64,000 bases of DNA from Sphaerulina vaccinii (GCA_022570795.1 JAKUDP010000005.1:744001-808000); one strand, 5' to 3'; positions 20,506 through 31,841 are shown, numbered from the stretch's first letter. Notes: generated from the letters alone by a model not told the origin. Program-made: numbers and translations.

Positions 20506-22740
20506 ATGGCAGCGCAGATCCAGCGATATGAATCGACAGCTGAGAGACTATACGCTAAGTGTATATAATTGACAGAACCATGTTCGCTGCATTCTCGCTA
20601 ACACACCTTAGGTCGGACACGGCCTGAACAGAGCTGGCAGATACCCACAAGAAGTCTTCGAAGACTGCGCAACATCCTTGGAGAGTTGACCGATATGGGA
20701 AGTCTAGATGTTGCTGATAGCATCGACTTCCATCTCGAAACCTGTCTTAAGCGGTGCGAACATATCTTTGAGCAGCTTGACCGCGCTGTCACGAGCGCCG
20801 TCGACTCTGAGCAAGTCATCCAACCATTGATGGGACTTGCCTTCGAGATAGACGAGATTGTGCTGGAACTCTCTGATACTCACGCTCCATCGACACAGTC
20901 CTCAGAAGGCATTTTGGACCGAGAAGCTCTCTGGCAGCGGAGAACACGAAATCGTTGCTTGCACCCAGTGGCGAGTATGCCTGCTTTGAGCACCAGCTCT
21001 TCTCGCAAGGATAGTGCCATATCACTGGCCCGTCGAAAATCACTACCGAGCGTTGTGGAAAGCTCAGATTGTGAGCTATATGCTGCTTCCCCTACAGATC
21101 GCGGACCGAGTGACGAGAAAGAGGTTTTCGTCCAGCTACAGAAGCGGATGTCGTGGCAAGAGTCGTCTTCCAGCACTGGTAGCCGTTCATCTGCAGCAAG
21201 CTGGCAGACAGCATTGTGCCTTCCCAATGGGCCACATCTGCACAGCGGAAGTGCTCGCGATATCGACAGCAGTTGCGAGATTCAGTCTACATCGAAGGCG
21301 ACGTGGCCACCTGGGAGACCTCCTCCACCACCTCCGAGGAAGCAACGAAGACCATGCCGCACTACGAACTCGGTAGCAGGTGCTACGAAGGTCGATGTCA
21401 AGGAGCAGAATTCATTGGAGTCCTCATCTCCAGATGCGACCCCACCCTCCTTACTTGCTGAGCATCGTCTACATGCTATCGTACACGCATGGAATCGACG
21501 TGCGTGGGGCCAAGCTGAGTTACTGCTCCAGGAGCACCTGCGGTACTGCATCGGATCGGCAGATCGTGCGACCATCAGCCGTGTGAGACACTTGCTAGCA
21601 GTCTGTGCCAGCCTTAAAGGGGACTGGGAAGAGGCCATACGAAGGTTCGTGGGGAACCTCGGCGGGCCGATCAAGAACACCAAGGATCTGGATACTGGTG
21701 TCTGTGTTTCCGCATATTGGCTTGGAGATCTGTATGCCATGCACAATAGGCGGGCTGAAGCCCTCTTAGCCTACTGCATCGCCGGATACGCAGAAGTGTC
21801 ATATACTACGCCTGGAGCCACGTCTACTCCTTCCGAAGTCGTCAACATAGACCAGCTGACTGTTCGACTTGATGTGTCAAAGGCTGAGTTCAAGAAGCGA
21901 TGGCTGGGCATCAATGCTCGCCGCAATTGGCCACGCGACACGTCTAGCATTCTCAATCCCACGATCGTCAGGCTCGAAGTAGCTGAGGCTTGTCTGGACC
22001 ACTCGGCCGAGGACTCGACTATCCAAGCAGTCCAGTACAGTCGTTGTCGTGGCAGTCGTCTACTGGGTGTCAGAGGCCCCTCGGTGTCGATGACATTGCA
22101 TCAACGAGCATTGATGATATCTTGGGAGTCCTTCCAGACCTCATCGCCTTGGCCTCTACCATACGACGCATTGTTCTCTATTGGCAACGTCCGTATTGGT
22201 CGGTTGATCGCTTATGACTGCGATATGCTTGCAGTGTTGACGAGTAGCTCCCAAGCCAGGATCCCTCGCGTTCTGAGCCTGCGCAAGGCTTTCTCCAACG
22301 ACATCAGCTGGTTGATCACGACACTTCGGAGTTGTCTTACGATACTCAACATAGGACATTCCGAGGTCGTCAATGCCAAAGGAGCTTGGTTCATGTGCCG
22401 CTACCACTCGATGTCACAGCACATTGCCTCAACCAACTATTTCTCTATTGCAGTCGTGCGGAATTCATTGCGGCGTAACTGCTTTGGCATTAACATTTGC
22501 TCGGAGAATGCCATTTGTAGCTCGCGTCTAGTTCGTACTGACCCGCAATATGTTCTGGCCAGCGTGGGTCGATTCAATGATGGCAATAGCGGCGTACACT
22601 CCAATGAGATCAAGAGGATACGCAAGATCATCGACGAACAACTTGATCTTGCTGTCTCCGCACTAGATCAGTCCCCGAATGTTGCATGGAAAGCTGTGTG
22701 GCCAGCTCCACTTGTTCCTGGGAGAGTGGTATACAAGTGA
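20506..22740 (+). CDS. Large protein of unknown function, helical-repeat type
   Basis: Exon 1 20506-20560 and exon 2 20612-22740 (intron GTATAT...CTTAG with a GCTAAC branch point) give 727 aa starting MAAQIQRYESTAERLYAK. The frame is also open and protein-like upstream of 20506 back to ~20400, so another 5' exon is possible. Visible features are a helical N-terminus (HLETCLKRCEHIFEQLDRAV), a Ser/Pro-rich middle with a polyproline stretch (PPGRPPPPPPRKQRRP), a helical part with HAWNRRAWGQAELLLQEHL and GDLYAMHNRRAEALLAYCI that resembles TPR repeats, and a cysteine-containing C-terminal part. I recognise no named family. The polyproline and TPR-like parts suggest a protein-interaction role. Confidence 0.6.
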
Positions 22741-23474
22741 GGTTTTACTGGGAAGGTGAAGTTGCATACCATGTGTATTGTATTGGGCTCAGCGTATGCC
22801 TTGAATTAGGTTGATATTGGATAGAGGTCAGCACCTGCTGGGCTTGAGATAGCAAATGTTGGACACTGTGCAGGCATGGTCTAAGCCGTGCTAGGCCGTT
22901 GGTTGCGGTTTCAACTATTTGATAATGGTAAGTGCCGTTGCCGGGTCATTGAGTAACGAGTATGCGGCAGTCTGCAGCTGGCCAGACGCTCGAGCACCTG
23001 CGAATTATATCGTGGTGCAGCATGTGAACCCAATCGAAAGCGGCTCTTCTCAGACTTCATCCCCCAGTATGCTGCTATGCCTCGATTGCAGTCAGATATA
23101 CCGCACCCACAGCCGACTCCGTTCTCACCCGAGTGCAAAACAGGTGGCAGGCCCAAATGCACGTGAGCTGGAGCAGCAAAGCTGTCGGGTGTGAACGGAG
23201 ACTGCTCCAAGCAAGCCAATCACCAATCACGGCTTGTCAAATAGCTCGTCGGGGTGGTTTGCGTTCGTGGGGCTTAGATCATATCACAAGGGATCGTGTC
23301 CCGAGGGCATGTCGAGTCTTGAAGGTAGAGCGAAAGTACAAAACTCTGGTCCCGCCGCAGTTCGAGGATTCTGGTTGCTCTGCTCCTTGACCATCTTGAA
23401 ACTCTCCACTCAAAGCATCTGCTCTCCTTGGCCTCGACAGCCCAGCTCACATTTGTACATTACCATTGGACACC
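22741..23474. promoter_or_regulatory. Long upstream region of the PEPCK gene
   Basis: This stretch of 734 bp between the unknown protein and the PEPCK start has no supported gene. A long upstream region fits a gene that is strongly carbon-regulated in other fungi. I could not assign specific FacB- or CreA-type sites with confidence. Confidence 0.35.
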
Positions 23475-25564
23475 ATGGCTGCTCGCGTAAACCAGACGGC
23501 GCTGCACCCTTCAGGTGTCGAGTATGCTGCACTGCCCATTGCCATTGAGATAGATTGGCTGACCATATCACGTCTAGGCCCCGACACGAACACACTGAGA
23601 TTGAGGAGGAGTTGCACGACCGAGCACACATTGACTACGACCGTGTAGCCATTGTAAGACCAACTTGTGTTTAGCATTGAGGAGAAGTTGTTTGCTCACA
23701 CGACCTACAGATTGCCAACCCCTCCGTGGCTGCTCTATACGAAGATGCCCTCGTGTACGAAACTGGATCTGCCATTACATCGTCTGGCGCACTCTCTGCA
23801 TACTCTGGAGCGAAGACTGGCCGTTCTCCTTCGGATAAGCGTATTGTGAAAGAGGAGGGCTCTGAGAATGAGATTTGGTGGGGACCAGTCAACAAGCCCA
23901 TGACGCCAGAGGTAAGAGACACAACTTCTTCTTTGGGACTATACCTCGCTTCATGTCGATGCATACAAGTCGACAAACAGACAAGACGCGTTCTGGCGGG
24001 GCAGCGATTTCGAAGTTGCTGCTGGCGAACGTCATATGCAAAGTCGCACAGCCGAACCGAGCTCTTAGCCGCCTTCTTTCCCCATGCATATCCGCTGCCC
24101 CGCGCTCTTTGCAGATGCCATCGGGCCAGATCGGCGGGACGGTGTTCACTTTTCATCAGTCTTCACCTCTTCAGCAACAGGAGCTTAGCATAGTGATCAT
24201 GGCTAACCTTTCTACCGTAGGTTTGGCATATCAACCGCGAACGTGCTCTCGACTACCTCAACACTCGAAACCGCATCTATGTCATTGATGGCTTTGCTGG
24301 CTGGGACGAGCGCTACCGCATCAATGTGCGAGTGGTCTGCGCCCGTGCTTACCATGCCTTGTTCATGTACAACATGCTCATCCGTCCTTCGAGGAAAGAG
24401 TTGGAGCACTTCCACCCCGACTATGTCATCTACAATGCAGGTGCTTTCCCAGCCAACAGATATACCACTGGCATGACCTCGAACACATCCGTGTCCATCA
24501 ACTTCCAGGAGAAGGAAATGGTCATCTTGGGTACGGAGTACGCTGGTGAGATGAAGAAGGGTATCTTCACTGTGCTCTTCTACGAAATGCCTGTCAAGCA
24601 CAATGTGCTCACACTCCACTCCTCTGCCAACGAGGGCAAGGATGGTGATGTGACTGTCTTCTTCGGTCTCTCAGGAACTGGAAAGACGACCCTCTCTGCA
24701 GACCCCAAGCGTGCTTTGATCGGAGACGATGAGCACTGCTGGAGTGACCGTGGTGTCTTCAACATCGAGGGAGGTTGCTACGCCAAGTGCATTGGTCTCT
24801 CTGCCGAGAAGGAGCCGGATATCTTCAATGCTATCAAGTTTGGATCCATTCTGGAGAACGTTGTGTTCGATCCTGAGACCCGTATTGTCGACTACGACGA
24901 CACCACCCTGACGGAAAACACACGTTGCGCCTATCCCATCGAGTACATCGAGAACACCAAGATCCCTTGCGTGTCCACCAACCACCCATCCAACATTATC
25001 CTCCTCACTTGCGATGCCCGCGGCGTGCTCCCTCCGATCTCCAAGCTCGACAGTGCGCAAACCATGTACCACTTCATCTCCGGCTACACATCGAAGATGG
25101 CTGGTACCGAACAAGGTGTCACAGAACCACAAGCCACGTTCTCGTCTTGCTTCGCACAGCCCTTCCTCGCGCTACACCCAATGCGCTACGCCCGCATGCT
25201 TGCGGACAAGATGTCACACCACAACACGAATGCATGGCTGCTCAACACCGGCTGGACCGGTGCGGGAGCTACTACTGGTGGTAAGCGTTGTCCACTCAAG
25301 TACACTCGTGCTATCTTGGACGCCATTCACAATGGATCGCTGGCCAAGGCTGAGTTTGAAACATATGAGACTTTCAACCTCCAGGTGCCCAAGTCTTGCG
25401 AAGGAGTTCCAGATGAAATATTGAACCCTGCAAAGGGCTGGACTGGCACTGCCTCGCTTAAGGAGGAAGTCACTAAGCTTGCAGAGTTGTTCCAGGAGAA
25501 CTTCAAGAAGTACTCAGATGAAGCTACCGACGAGGTGAAACAAGCAGGACCCGTCATCTCGTAG
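23475..25564 (+). CDS. PCK1: Phosphoenolpyruvate carboxykinase (ATP)
   Basis: Exons 23475-23521, 23578-23653, 23711-23911 and 24221-25564; 555 aa. The protein starts MAARVNQTALHPSGVE and has the early motif SGAKTGRSPSDKRIV. The P-loop (kinase-1a) is FGLSGTGKTTLSAD, with the metal-binding kinase-2 region LIGDDEHCWSD just after, and GVFNIEGGCYAKCI follows. The C-terminal half has FSSCFAQPFLALHP and NTGWTGAGATTGGKRCPLKY. The enzyme converts oxaloacetate and ATP to PEP, CO2 and ADP in the cytosol, the committed step of gluconeogenesis from C2 and C3 sources. All catalytic motifs are intact. Intron 3 is 309 nt, far longer than the ~55-nt introns before it. Confidence 0.97.
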
Positions 25565-25852
25565 GTATAGAGGCAGAGACGTAATGGAGTATATAAGTTG
25601 TTAATCGGCGCTGGTTTGGGCTAGAAGTATCAGGAGCAGAAAGCCACACAGTCATCACAGTTCCAGCTACATCCATTTGTCTTTTCCACGAATGATGTTC
25701 AGAATTACCAATGTCAAAATGGACCAGTTCTCACATCGAGCCCTGATCAAATTGGTGAAGCCCCGCATCGCGTCCTGCTCGCCCCACGCGTCGTCTTGAC
25801 CTCCACCAAGAACTTCACTTTCTCCATCATCACAATCAACAACTGATCCAAA

Positions 25853-26539
25853 ATGTACGCCGAACAAGCAATCAAACTAGTGCAAGACGCCAGACGCACC
25901 GAGAACCTGCCTCATCTACCACCATACAACACAACAATAATCCGCGCCGTCACTAAAGAAGTCCGAGATCTAAATCGCGAAATCGACACGCTCCTGGCAC
26001 CCTACGCCATCAACGATAGTCAAAGCACAAATGGCGCCTCCCAATCTCAAGGCCCATCAAGATCCACTTTCACGCCCTCAGAACATCCCGAATTGGCATG
26101 TACATTACTCGTGAATCAGCTCTCCATGCGAAGAAACAAACGCTGTCTCCTAGCATATCACAAAACTCGCATAGACAAACTCGAGCAATTCTGCTGGGAA
26201 GGCGTAGATGTCACAGAATTGACCAATTCTGCAACTTCAAATAACGATGCTGGCGGCACTGAGAACACTACTTCGACGCTATCTTCTGAAGAAGAACAAT
26301 ACACTCACGCTTACTCTTCATTATTATCAGCGTATAAAGGTCAATGGTCTGAGATTGATTTGACAGGGAGCTTGGAGCCGCCAAAGGATATCTTTATCGA
26401 TGTTAGAGTTCTCAAGGATGCTGGGGAGATTCAGACAGAGTATGGGAGTATTACTTTGACCAAGAATAGTCAGTTCTATGTGAGAGCTGGTGATGTGGAA
26501 GGATTGGTGAGGCAGGGGTATCTGCAAAAGTTGGGCTGA
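25853..26539 (+). CDS. PSF1: GINS complex subunit PSF1
   Basis: Single exon, 228 aa, from a true ATG. The start MYAEQAIKLVQDARRT is the conserved first helix of Psf1 (Sld5/Psf1 A-domain). It continues with PYNTTIIRAVTKEVRDLNRE and MRRNKRCLLAYHKTRIDKLE, the 'RNKRCLLAYH' motif diagnostic for Psf1. A low-complexity linker (STNGASQSQGPSRS) lies in the A-domain, and a second linker precedes the small C-terminal B-domain (YVRAGDVEGLVRQGYLQKL). Psf1 joins Sld5, Psf2 and Psf3 in GINS, which with Cdc45 and MCM2-7 forms the replicative helicase. The gene is convergent with the MYND protein. Confidence 0.95.
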   Translation: MYAEQAIKLVQDARRTENLPHLPPYNTTIIRAVTKEVRDLNREIDTLLAPYAINDSQSTNGASQSQGPSRSTFTPSEHPELACTLLVNQLSMRRNKRCLLAYHKTRIDKLEQFCWEGVDVTELTNSATSNNDAGGTENTTSTLSSEEEQYTHAYSSLLSAYKGQWSEIDLTGSLEPPKDIFIDVRVLKDAGEIQTEYGSITLTKNSQFYVRAGDVEGLVRQGYLQKLG

Positions 26540-26838
26540 GGACGGCCTAGTCTGTGGTAATGCGGTGCTCAGGGTGATAGATCTGATTGCCAGACGAGGA
26601 GTGAGGTGGGAGATGGAAAGCATCAGATTTGGTCCGCAGCAGCTGAGCGCATCATGAACGGCGGCGGCGACTTGCAGATACGATAGAGCAAGCGTTCGGT
26701 TCAATAATGATAAGTTGTAATTCAAGCTGAGCGCAACCAACCATAAAAGACAGCTCGTCTTCCTCTATACCTGACGACACCCCACAGTCCATCCCGACTG
26801 GTCTTGACTGCAGCAGCACTCCTTCTCGCCTTTTCTTT

Positions 26839-27815
26839 TCATGTCGGCAACGTTTTCCCCTCTGGCCACATAGCCTTGTGGAGCATTTTGTGGTCTTTCA
26901 AATCCTGCTTCTGGCAATCCCTGTCTATGCGAACGATTCAGCGAAGCTTCCCATGTGATCAGGACTGCAGAACTTACTGCAGTACTTTACGAGATTGCAA
27001 GCATCGCACCAGAGCAACTTCGTGTTCCCCTGCTCTCGCTTGCTACAAGCCTGACAGGCTGGCGACTGAGTTGATTCACCCGCATGATCTCGCCGATCAA
27101 CGGGTGTGTCAGTTCTAGCAGGCCCACCCTTCGTGGGCCCGGAGGACTCGTTACCGCCGGTATCAAGCTTAGCTACATGTTTATCCTGAACTACCTCACG
27201 TAGGCCCTCAGGATCAGGCGTCTTGGCGAACTCCATAAGGAGGTGTGGATCCCCAAGACCGAGAACTATAACGAGACGTAGGAATTGATCATGGTCTATG
27301 TGGTCCTGGTCGAAGAGCGTGTGGACCCTCCATAACGTTCTGAACACTTTTTCCTTGTTTTTCATGTTTGCGTGGCAATTTTGGTTGTCTTTCTGAGTGC
27401 TTGGCAACTCCTTGCCATCATTATCGCCATCATCATCTGGAGACTCTTCGGACGCTGCCTTGGACTTGATGTGAGCTTGTATCCATTGACGATGACTGTC
27501 GAGGTTTTGAATTGCACGATCAAAGTCGTTGATTAAGGTATCGTGGTCTGCCTTCGTCATATGACTCGTGTCAGGCGCGACTCGTCCAGTTCCATCGAGA
27601 GCTGAAGTTGTCTGGGCATGGCCGTTGCTACTGGAAGCTGGCGTGTCCGAATCAGGTCGGTGCAGACTCCTGAAGTCCTTCGCTAGAAAATCGTCCAAGG
27701 TGTCGTTCTTGACGGCTTCTATGAAAGCATGAATTTTATGGCTCCTACGAGCCAACACAAAGGCTTTCAATGTGTGCGCAAAGCCGCCGTCCTCGTGTTG
27801 CTGAGATGCATACAT
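26839..27815 (-). CDS. MYND zinc-finger protein
   Basis: Exon 1 27815-26978 and exon 2 26924-26839 give 307 aa. Read without splicing the protein ends in a truncated finger. The 53-nt intron (GTAAGT...GCATAG, with GCTGAAT as branch point) restores it: CQACSKREQGNTKLLWCDAC, then NLVKYCNRDCQKQDLKDHK. That is the C-x2-C...C-x2-C...YC-x3-C...H MYND consensus, here at the extreme C-terminus. Upstream the protein has KAFVLARRSHKIHAFIEAVK, an acidic linker (SPDDDGDNDGKE) and a helical segment RVHTLFDQDHIDHDQFLRLV. MYND fingers bind proline-rich partners. The specific role is unknown. Confidence 0.8.
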
Positions 27816-27848
27816 GGCGTGTTATGTAATATCCGTGTAGCAAATTGC

Positions 27849-28403
27849 TCAATAACTGTGCCGTCGTGATTGAGCTCTGTTCAAAGACGCGGTTGTATTT
27901 GTTGCTTGTTGATGCTTTGTGTAATCTTCTTCAAGGTAAGAATCATGTCGCGTCCACAAAGCCTCAGTGCCAGGGTGGGCAGTAGTCGACCGGCTGGAAG
28001 TACCCTCCTTGGGAGCGGCGACCTCCAGCATCGGCATTGTGATGTCCATGTTGAAGACACCTTCCGCGATCTCTTCGAGTGGAGTTTCCAGCTCAGAAGA
28101 TGCAAGGCCGCATGGTAAAGTTGTTGAAGAAGTGGCAAACCCTGCATTGGCCGGAAAGTAGCTATCGTGCTCCTCGTCTCGTGTCTGATGACCAGACCTG
28201 ATCATGGGCGTGACTACCTCATTGTAGGCTTCCTCTGTCAGAGGACTCTGCTCCCATGCGGCGCCACAGAGCTCGCAGACTGAGGTCGAGAATAGAACTT
28301 GTCGAATATGCGGCACACAATGGTGTCCTGCCGCTGGGCATTGCTCGACCAGGACCTGCTCCTCGCCACTGCACACATATCGGATGTTGTCGTAGAAGCA
28401 CAT
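27849..28403 (-). CDS. Cysteine-rich hypothetical protein
   Basis: Single exon, 184 aa, true ATG at 28403. The first ~50 residues carry spaced cysteines and histidines (MCFYDNIRYVCSGEE, EQCPAAGHHCVPHIRQ, SVCELCGAAWE) that could bind zinc in a RING- or treble-clef-like way. The remainder is polar and probably disordered, ending SLNRAQSRRHSY. Fungal proteins beginning 'MC.Y....C' with such a cysteine pattern are common conserved hypotheticals. It lies just upstream of the MYND gene on the same strand, 33 bp between stop and next ATG, so the two transcripts must be very close or overlap. Confidence 0.6.
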   Translation of the reverse strand: MCFYDNIRYVCSGEEQVLVEQCPAAGHHCVPHIRQVLFSTSVCELCGAAWEQSPLTEEAYNEVVTPMIRSGHQTRDEEHDSYFPANAGFATSSTTLPCGLASSELETPLEEIAEGVFNMDITMPMLEVAAPKEGTSSRSTTAHPGTEALWTRHDSYLEEDYTKHQQATNTTASLNRAQSRRHSY

Positions 28404-28867
28404 GTTTTAAAGCGTGGATGGTTTGTGATGGCGGTTGTAGAAGGGGTTTTGTGTGTAAAGGTGTGAGGTGAGGTGAGTTGAGCTGATAGAGTGGAATGTA
28501 GCGGCTTTGGTGCCAAGTGGTTGTGCGAAAGACCACGGTAGTGTGTGAAGTTTGTGTTGCTTGCTGGTCGTAGTTGTTTCAGGTACGTGGTATCTGGGTA
28601 AATATAAAGTCAAGCTTTTGTTGGGTGAGCTCGGTGCCATGAGACACTTATACTGAAGCTGACCTTCGCGACTTCATTCAATGATGATTGCGCTCTTCGC
28701 CTCATCATTGCATCTGGTAAGTGATGACACTGCGTGATCTCTGCATGTCTGTGCCATAACACCAATGCCATGCTGGAGATGTTCGCAGTAACGTGGCGCC
28801 TGCCTTGAGCTCATGCTCACTGTTCCATATCCCATATCTCGTCGTCAATGACTGCTGACACCCGTCC
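28404..28867. other. Spacer of about 460 bp, no gene
   Basis: It lies between the 3' end of the CHORD/CS gene and the start of the Cys-rich protein, both on the minus strand. Short frames on both strands have no ATG-led, family-supported product. Immediately upstream of 28403 the minus strand is rich in CA and CTC runs, as expected for a 5' leader. Confidence 0.4.
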
Positions 28868-29976
28868 TCACACTCGCCCAGCTCTGCCTGCCTGAATGAT
28901 CTCTCCAGTATGCGGATCGTCTGCTCGTAGCACTGGCCAGCCCTGCCCATCTGCTTTGGCCAGTGTCAACTCCAGCTTCGTGCCCATGATCTTGAACTTG
29001 CTCTCGCCAGGCTTGATGGGACCATACAACTCCATCCGCGTCTGATATGTCTTTGCATCACTCGTGTGTAGATCGAGCTCCACCGCACTGCCACTCTCGT
29101 GGAACTCCACCTTTGACCTCTCCTTATCGATCTTCTTCAGGTAAAGAGAAGCTGTTACAGAAGTCGCAGTCTGGTAGAAGTCATTCCGCACATCCTTCAA
29201 TGCCTCCTCTTCGTCTGGTGCCTTTGCCTTGCCCACGAAGAGATGTCGTGACTTGGTCCTGCAACCTGTAATCTTCATGAACTCGTCAAACTCGAGAACC
29301 CTGCGTTTGCAACATGTCCAGCCCTTGCTACCCTCGTGAAAGAGAGCCTGTCCTGGGTGATGCACACATTCTTCCTTGTCTCGATCCTGCCCACTGGTAT
29401 ATTTCACACCGCACGACTTCCGCTTGCACGTTGCACCGTTCGGGACAGGAGTGTTCGGATCGTCATCTTCGTCTTCGGGCGGCGCAGGACTGGGTGAGGC
29501 GCGTGAGTTGGGCGTTGCGAGAGGTGCGCGTGAGATGGGCGGCGGCAATGAGTTCTCGTCCTGCTTGGGCGCGGGCGTGGGTGTTGGTGCAGCTTTCTTG
29601 ATCTGCGCGTCGAGCTCTTCGTCGGTCTGCTTCGGTTCGCTGATGGTCGGTGTGTCGTCAACGGTCGAGTGAGTGCCAGTTGTGCAGGGCGGAATCTTCA
29701 TGAACTCGTCGAAGGTGAGCACGCGGGGCTTGCAGCACTTCCATCCTGAGCCGTAGTCAGCATATGTCCTTGGATGTGATAGTTCATAGAGAGAGGCAGA
29801 CCTACCTTTCTGGCCTTCGTGGAACTCGGGTGGTCTGCGATTGTCAGTCTGCTAAGAGGAACTAAGGTGAACAGAAAGCACATTGATGAGCCATCTTACC
29901 CTGGATGGTATTGACAGGCCTCTGCTGCATCTGTAAACATCTTGCCGCAGCCTTTGTGCACACATTTTGACGCCAT
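28868..29976 (-). CDS. CHORD and CS domain co-chaperone (CHORDC1/Rar1 type)
   Basis: Exons 29976-29900, 29834-29806 and 29745-28868; 327 aa. Two CHORD zinc-binding repeats are seen: residues ~1-60 (MASKCVHKGCGKMF, CQYHPGPPEFHEGQKGWKCC, RVLTFDEFMKIPPC) and ~120-185 (CKRKSCGVKY, CVHHPGQALFHEGSKGWTCC, VLEFDEFMKITGC). All Cys/His ligands appear present. A proline-rich linker separates them. A C-terminal CS (p23-like) domain follows, with DFYQTATSVTASLYLKKID and ELTLAKADGQGWPVLRAD. Such proteins bind Hsp90 and act with Sgt1. The 29-nt exon 2 falls inside the first CHORD repeat. Confidence 0.92.
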
Positions 29977-30205
29977 GCTGTGAGAAGAGGTCTTCGTCTC
30001 TGGTTTTCACCTTCAAGCGCGAGAAGGACTGTCCAGACCAGAAGCAGAGTACTGATCCAGCGAGAGAGTTGTTGTATTGGCAGGAAGCTCTTTCGTCTTC
30101 TAGAAGCTCCGTAGAACGATCAAGTCCGCGCTACGTAACCATGCAGGAGCAGCTCTCCCGTCTTCTTTCACTTCTCACACCACGTTTCTGAAAAGCATCG
30201 GAATC

Positions 30206-30589
30206 ATGAGAGCAGCATCTCGTCTTCTGCAGCATAGATTGCGTCTGACACTCTTCACGCATGAGCACTGTGGTCTATGCGTGGATGTCAAAGCGGTGAT
30301 GAGTCGAGTGTGGGATCGAAGACATTTCGAATACAAAGAGATTAATATTCTTGCCCCTGAAACTGGAAGATGGAAGCAGCTTTATGAGTTCGACATACCA
30401 GTGGTAATAAGACTTCTTTCTTGCTGTGTTATATACTCGTCTCATTGACATGAGATACAGGTCCACATCGATCGCACAGCCTTCCTTGCCACACAAAACG
30501 GAGAGACAACTGCTGCTGCTCGCAAACTAAAGCACCGATTTACAGAGGAACAGCTTGAGAAAGCTATGGATGAGGTTGAGAAGACCTGA
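30206..30589 (+). CDS. Glutaredoxin-like protein (YDR286C/C5orf63 type)
   Basis: Exons 30206-30403 and 30461-30589; 108 aa. The start MRAASRLLQHRLRLTLFTHE is basic and hydrophobic, consistent with a mitochondrial presequence that runs directly into the first strand. The redox motif is EHCGLCVDVK (CxxC). It is followed by FEYKEINILAPE and, across the intron, FDIPVVHIDR, the cis-Pro loop and strand typical of DUF836 glutaredoxin-like proteins. The C-terminal helix is FTEEQLEKAMDEVEK. The yeast relative is uncharacterised; a thiol-disulphide role in mitochondria is inference. It is divergent from the CHORD/CS gene, about 230 bp apart. Confidence 0.85.
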
Positions 30590-30688
30590 CATATTATTTG
30601 TTACTGCTCTGACAACTTTTTCGATTTGTGGCTGGAATTACATGCGCTGTCTCCTGAATCGCCTCCGGGCCAGCAACCCTTAAACACA

Positions 30689-31841
30689 TCAAGATCTGGT
30701 GGTCGGCAGATCACCGATAACCGGTTTGAGGAGCTCTGGCACAAGCTGTGCAGCATCACCTATACCAAGTCAGCGCACAATGTCATGGAGGGGTTTCGTG
30801 GATGAGCAAGGTCTAGTGCCTCGTTGTGCTCTGCTTACCTTGGAAGAACCAATCTCCCTTCTCCCAGCCTCCAGGAGGGACGTCGTTGGGATCCATATTG
30901 ATCACGCAGACCCGGGCAGCTCTGTAGCGAGCATGGAAGATGTAGCCAGCTGCAGGATAGACCTTGGCCCCAGTACCGATGACCATGATCAGATCAACCT
31001 GATCACTCTCACGGAGATACTCATCAATATCCTCCAAGACTGGTTCTGGGAGGGATTCGCCGAACCAAACGACACCTGGCCGCAGCAAGTGCTTGTTGCA
31101 CCTTGTGCAAACGGGAAGTTTGTCGAGAGGTATGTCGGGCAGCTCTACCCTAGCGTCACTGATGTCCTGCAAAGGTGACTTCGAATCGCGTCCCTTTGGA
31201 ATGTCGAGAGCAGGAACGATTGGATCAACGAAGTTGTCAGCAACGTAGCCACACTCCTCGTTGGTACACCTGACCTCAAAAAGCGTGCCATGGAGGAGTT
31301 TCAGATTGTCCCGAGGGTGATTTGCTCGCTGGCTCAGTCCATCCACGTTCTGACTGAGAGTGAGGAAGCCTGGCATACATCTGGCTAGTTCGGCGAGAGC
31401 ATAATGGGCTGCATTTGGAGCGGCCTGTAGTGCCATGTGTCGTCTGTAGCTGTAGAATCGCCACACCAGGGCAGGATCTTTCTTGAATGCTTGTGGCGAT
31501 GCTAGCGAGACAGCATCATGCGTGCGCCACAAGCCACCTGCACCTCGGAATGTTGGAAGACCAGAGGCAGCAGACAGTCCTGCGCCCAGTAGGCACATGA
31601 CACGAGTGGACTTCTTGAGGTACTCTTGGAAGCTCGCGATCGCTTGTGGGCCTGTCTGTGGAGAAGCCATTTTTGCTGATGACTTTGAAGAGTGTCTTCT
31701 TGTCATTGAGTTCGTCTCTGCCTTCTTGTGAAGAGTTATCAACCTTTCGAAGTCGACAAGAGCAGGTTGGTGAGCAGGAGATGACTTGAGCTGCCGTCGA
31801 AGCGGATGGGAATGTAAGAGTCGAGTAGATACATGGAGCAT
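30689..31841 (-). CDS. SIRT5-type NAD-dependent protein deacylase
   Basis: Exon 1 31841-30839 and exon 2 30759-30689 give 357 aa; the second exon restores the family C-terminus (GDAAQLVPELLKPVIGDL). The NAD-binding motif is LLGAGLSAASGLPTFRGAGG. The class III marker Y-x-x-R is present in RFYSYRRHM. Catalytic His is in LKLLHGTLFEVRC after LTLSQNVDGLSQ, and two zinc Cys pairs are in CTNEEC and CTRC. Y-x-x-R sirtuins prefer succinyl/malonyl lysine. The first ATG (31841) adds MLHVSTRLLHSHPLRRQLKS, a likely mitochondrial presequence. The ATG at 31670 (MASPQTGPQAIASFQEYL) gives the conventional 300-aa form, so alternative starts are possible. Confidence 0.9.

Noticed and set aside
23912..24220. Reading PEPCK exon 3 straight through into 23912-24193
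   Set aside because: The unspliced frame loses the family sequence at PMTPE. The spliced VWHINRERALDYLNTRN restores it, so the interval is an intron.
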